From UMGS1307 sp964523005 (GTDB taxonomy: Bacteria; Bacillota; Clostridia; Oscillospirales; CAG-382), in assembly GCA_964523005.1 (NCBI GenBank), contig CAZFZL010000044.1, positions 1 to 12,505 of the forward strand: 12,505 nucleotides of DNA, given 5' to 3'. Under the pieces are notes generated by a model. That model ran no database searches. It was not told the origin of the DNA and saw nothing but the letters and a program-made list of their open reading frames with translations. Both the position numbers and the translations under genes were made by a program. The first letter of the stretch is position 1, and each line of letters starts with the position of its first letter. Of this stretch, positions 12,456 to 12,505 are shown piece by piece.

Positions 12456-12505
12456 AAAAAATAATCATCCCTTTCGCAGGAGGTTCGCGCCTTTTTTTGT
12501 GTTTG

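Overview
The window looks like a fragment of a Clostridia-type (low-to-mid GC Firmicutes) chromosome, probably from an uncultured gut or environmental Oscillospirales-like bacterium. The evidence is Gram-positive style ribosome binding sites (AAAGGAG, GGAAGG), sigma-A type promoters with 17-base spacers, many intrinsic terminators, YtrA-type GntR regulators, Clostridia-style lipoproteins and a c-di-GMP-I riboswitch. The taxonomic placement is inference; no rRNA or tRNA is present.

Layout, left to right. (1) 1-498, minus strand: the first 166 residues of a class I DAHP synthase, which runs off the left edge. (2) About 671-2200: an IS110-family insertion sequence with an intact DEDD/Ser recombinase (884-2131), short inverted repeats near its ends and a structured leader of about 190 bases upstream of the recombinase that is a candidate bridge RNA. 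(3) 2201-2585: a gene-free, repeat- and hairpin-rich stretch, followed on the minus strand by a zinc-ribbon membrane protein (2586-3185), an SRAP/HMCES-type protein (3253-3831) and a small degenerate receiver-domain protein (3900-4340). The receiver gene has a perfect TTGACA promoter and a long leader that I read as a class I cyclic-di-GMP (GEMM) riboswitch (4431-4507). A terminator-like hairpin and a possible competing pairing follow it. (4) 4718-6709, minus strand: a 663-residue secreted lipoprotein with an ADP-ribosylglycohydrolase-like domain, a PKD-like domain and a discoidin-like C-terminus. (5) 6828-7625, minus strand: a two-gene unit of a YtrA-type GntR regulator and a small membrane-anchored protein. 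(6) 7905-9422, plus strand: an orphan ABC-type solute-binding lipoprotein with its own strong promoter, a leader of about 150 bases and a strong terminator. (7) 9555-11491, plus strand: a compact YtrA-like operon of GntR regulator, ABC ATPase and ABC permease, probably autoregulated through a palindrome over its promoter, ending at a 17-bp bidirectional terminator. (8) 11619-12455, minus strand: an unrecognised protein with about eight membrane segments.

The most interesting signals are the c-di-GMP riboswitch in front of an orphan receiver that lacks the phospho-acceptor aspartate, and the IS110 element, whose leader shows short matches to its own ends and flanks as a bridge-RNA element would. 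Neither is a demonstrated new system. The sequence alone does not fix the IS110 boundaries or guides.
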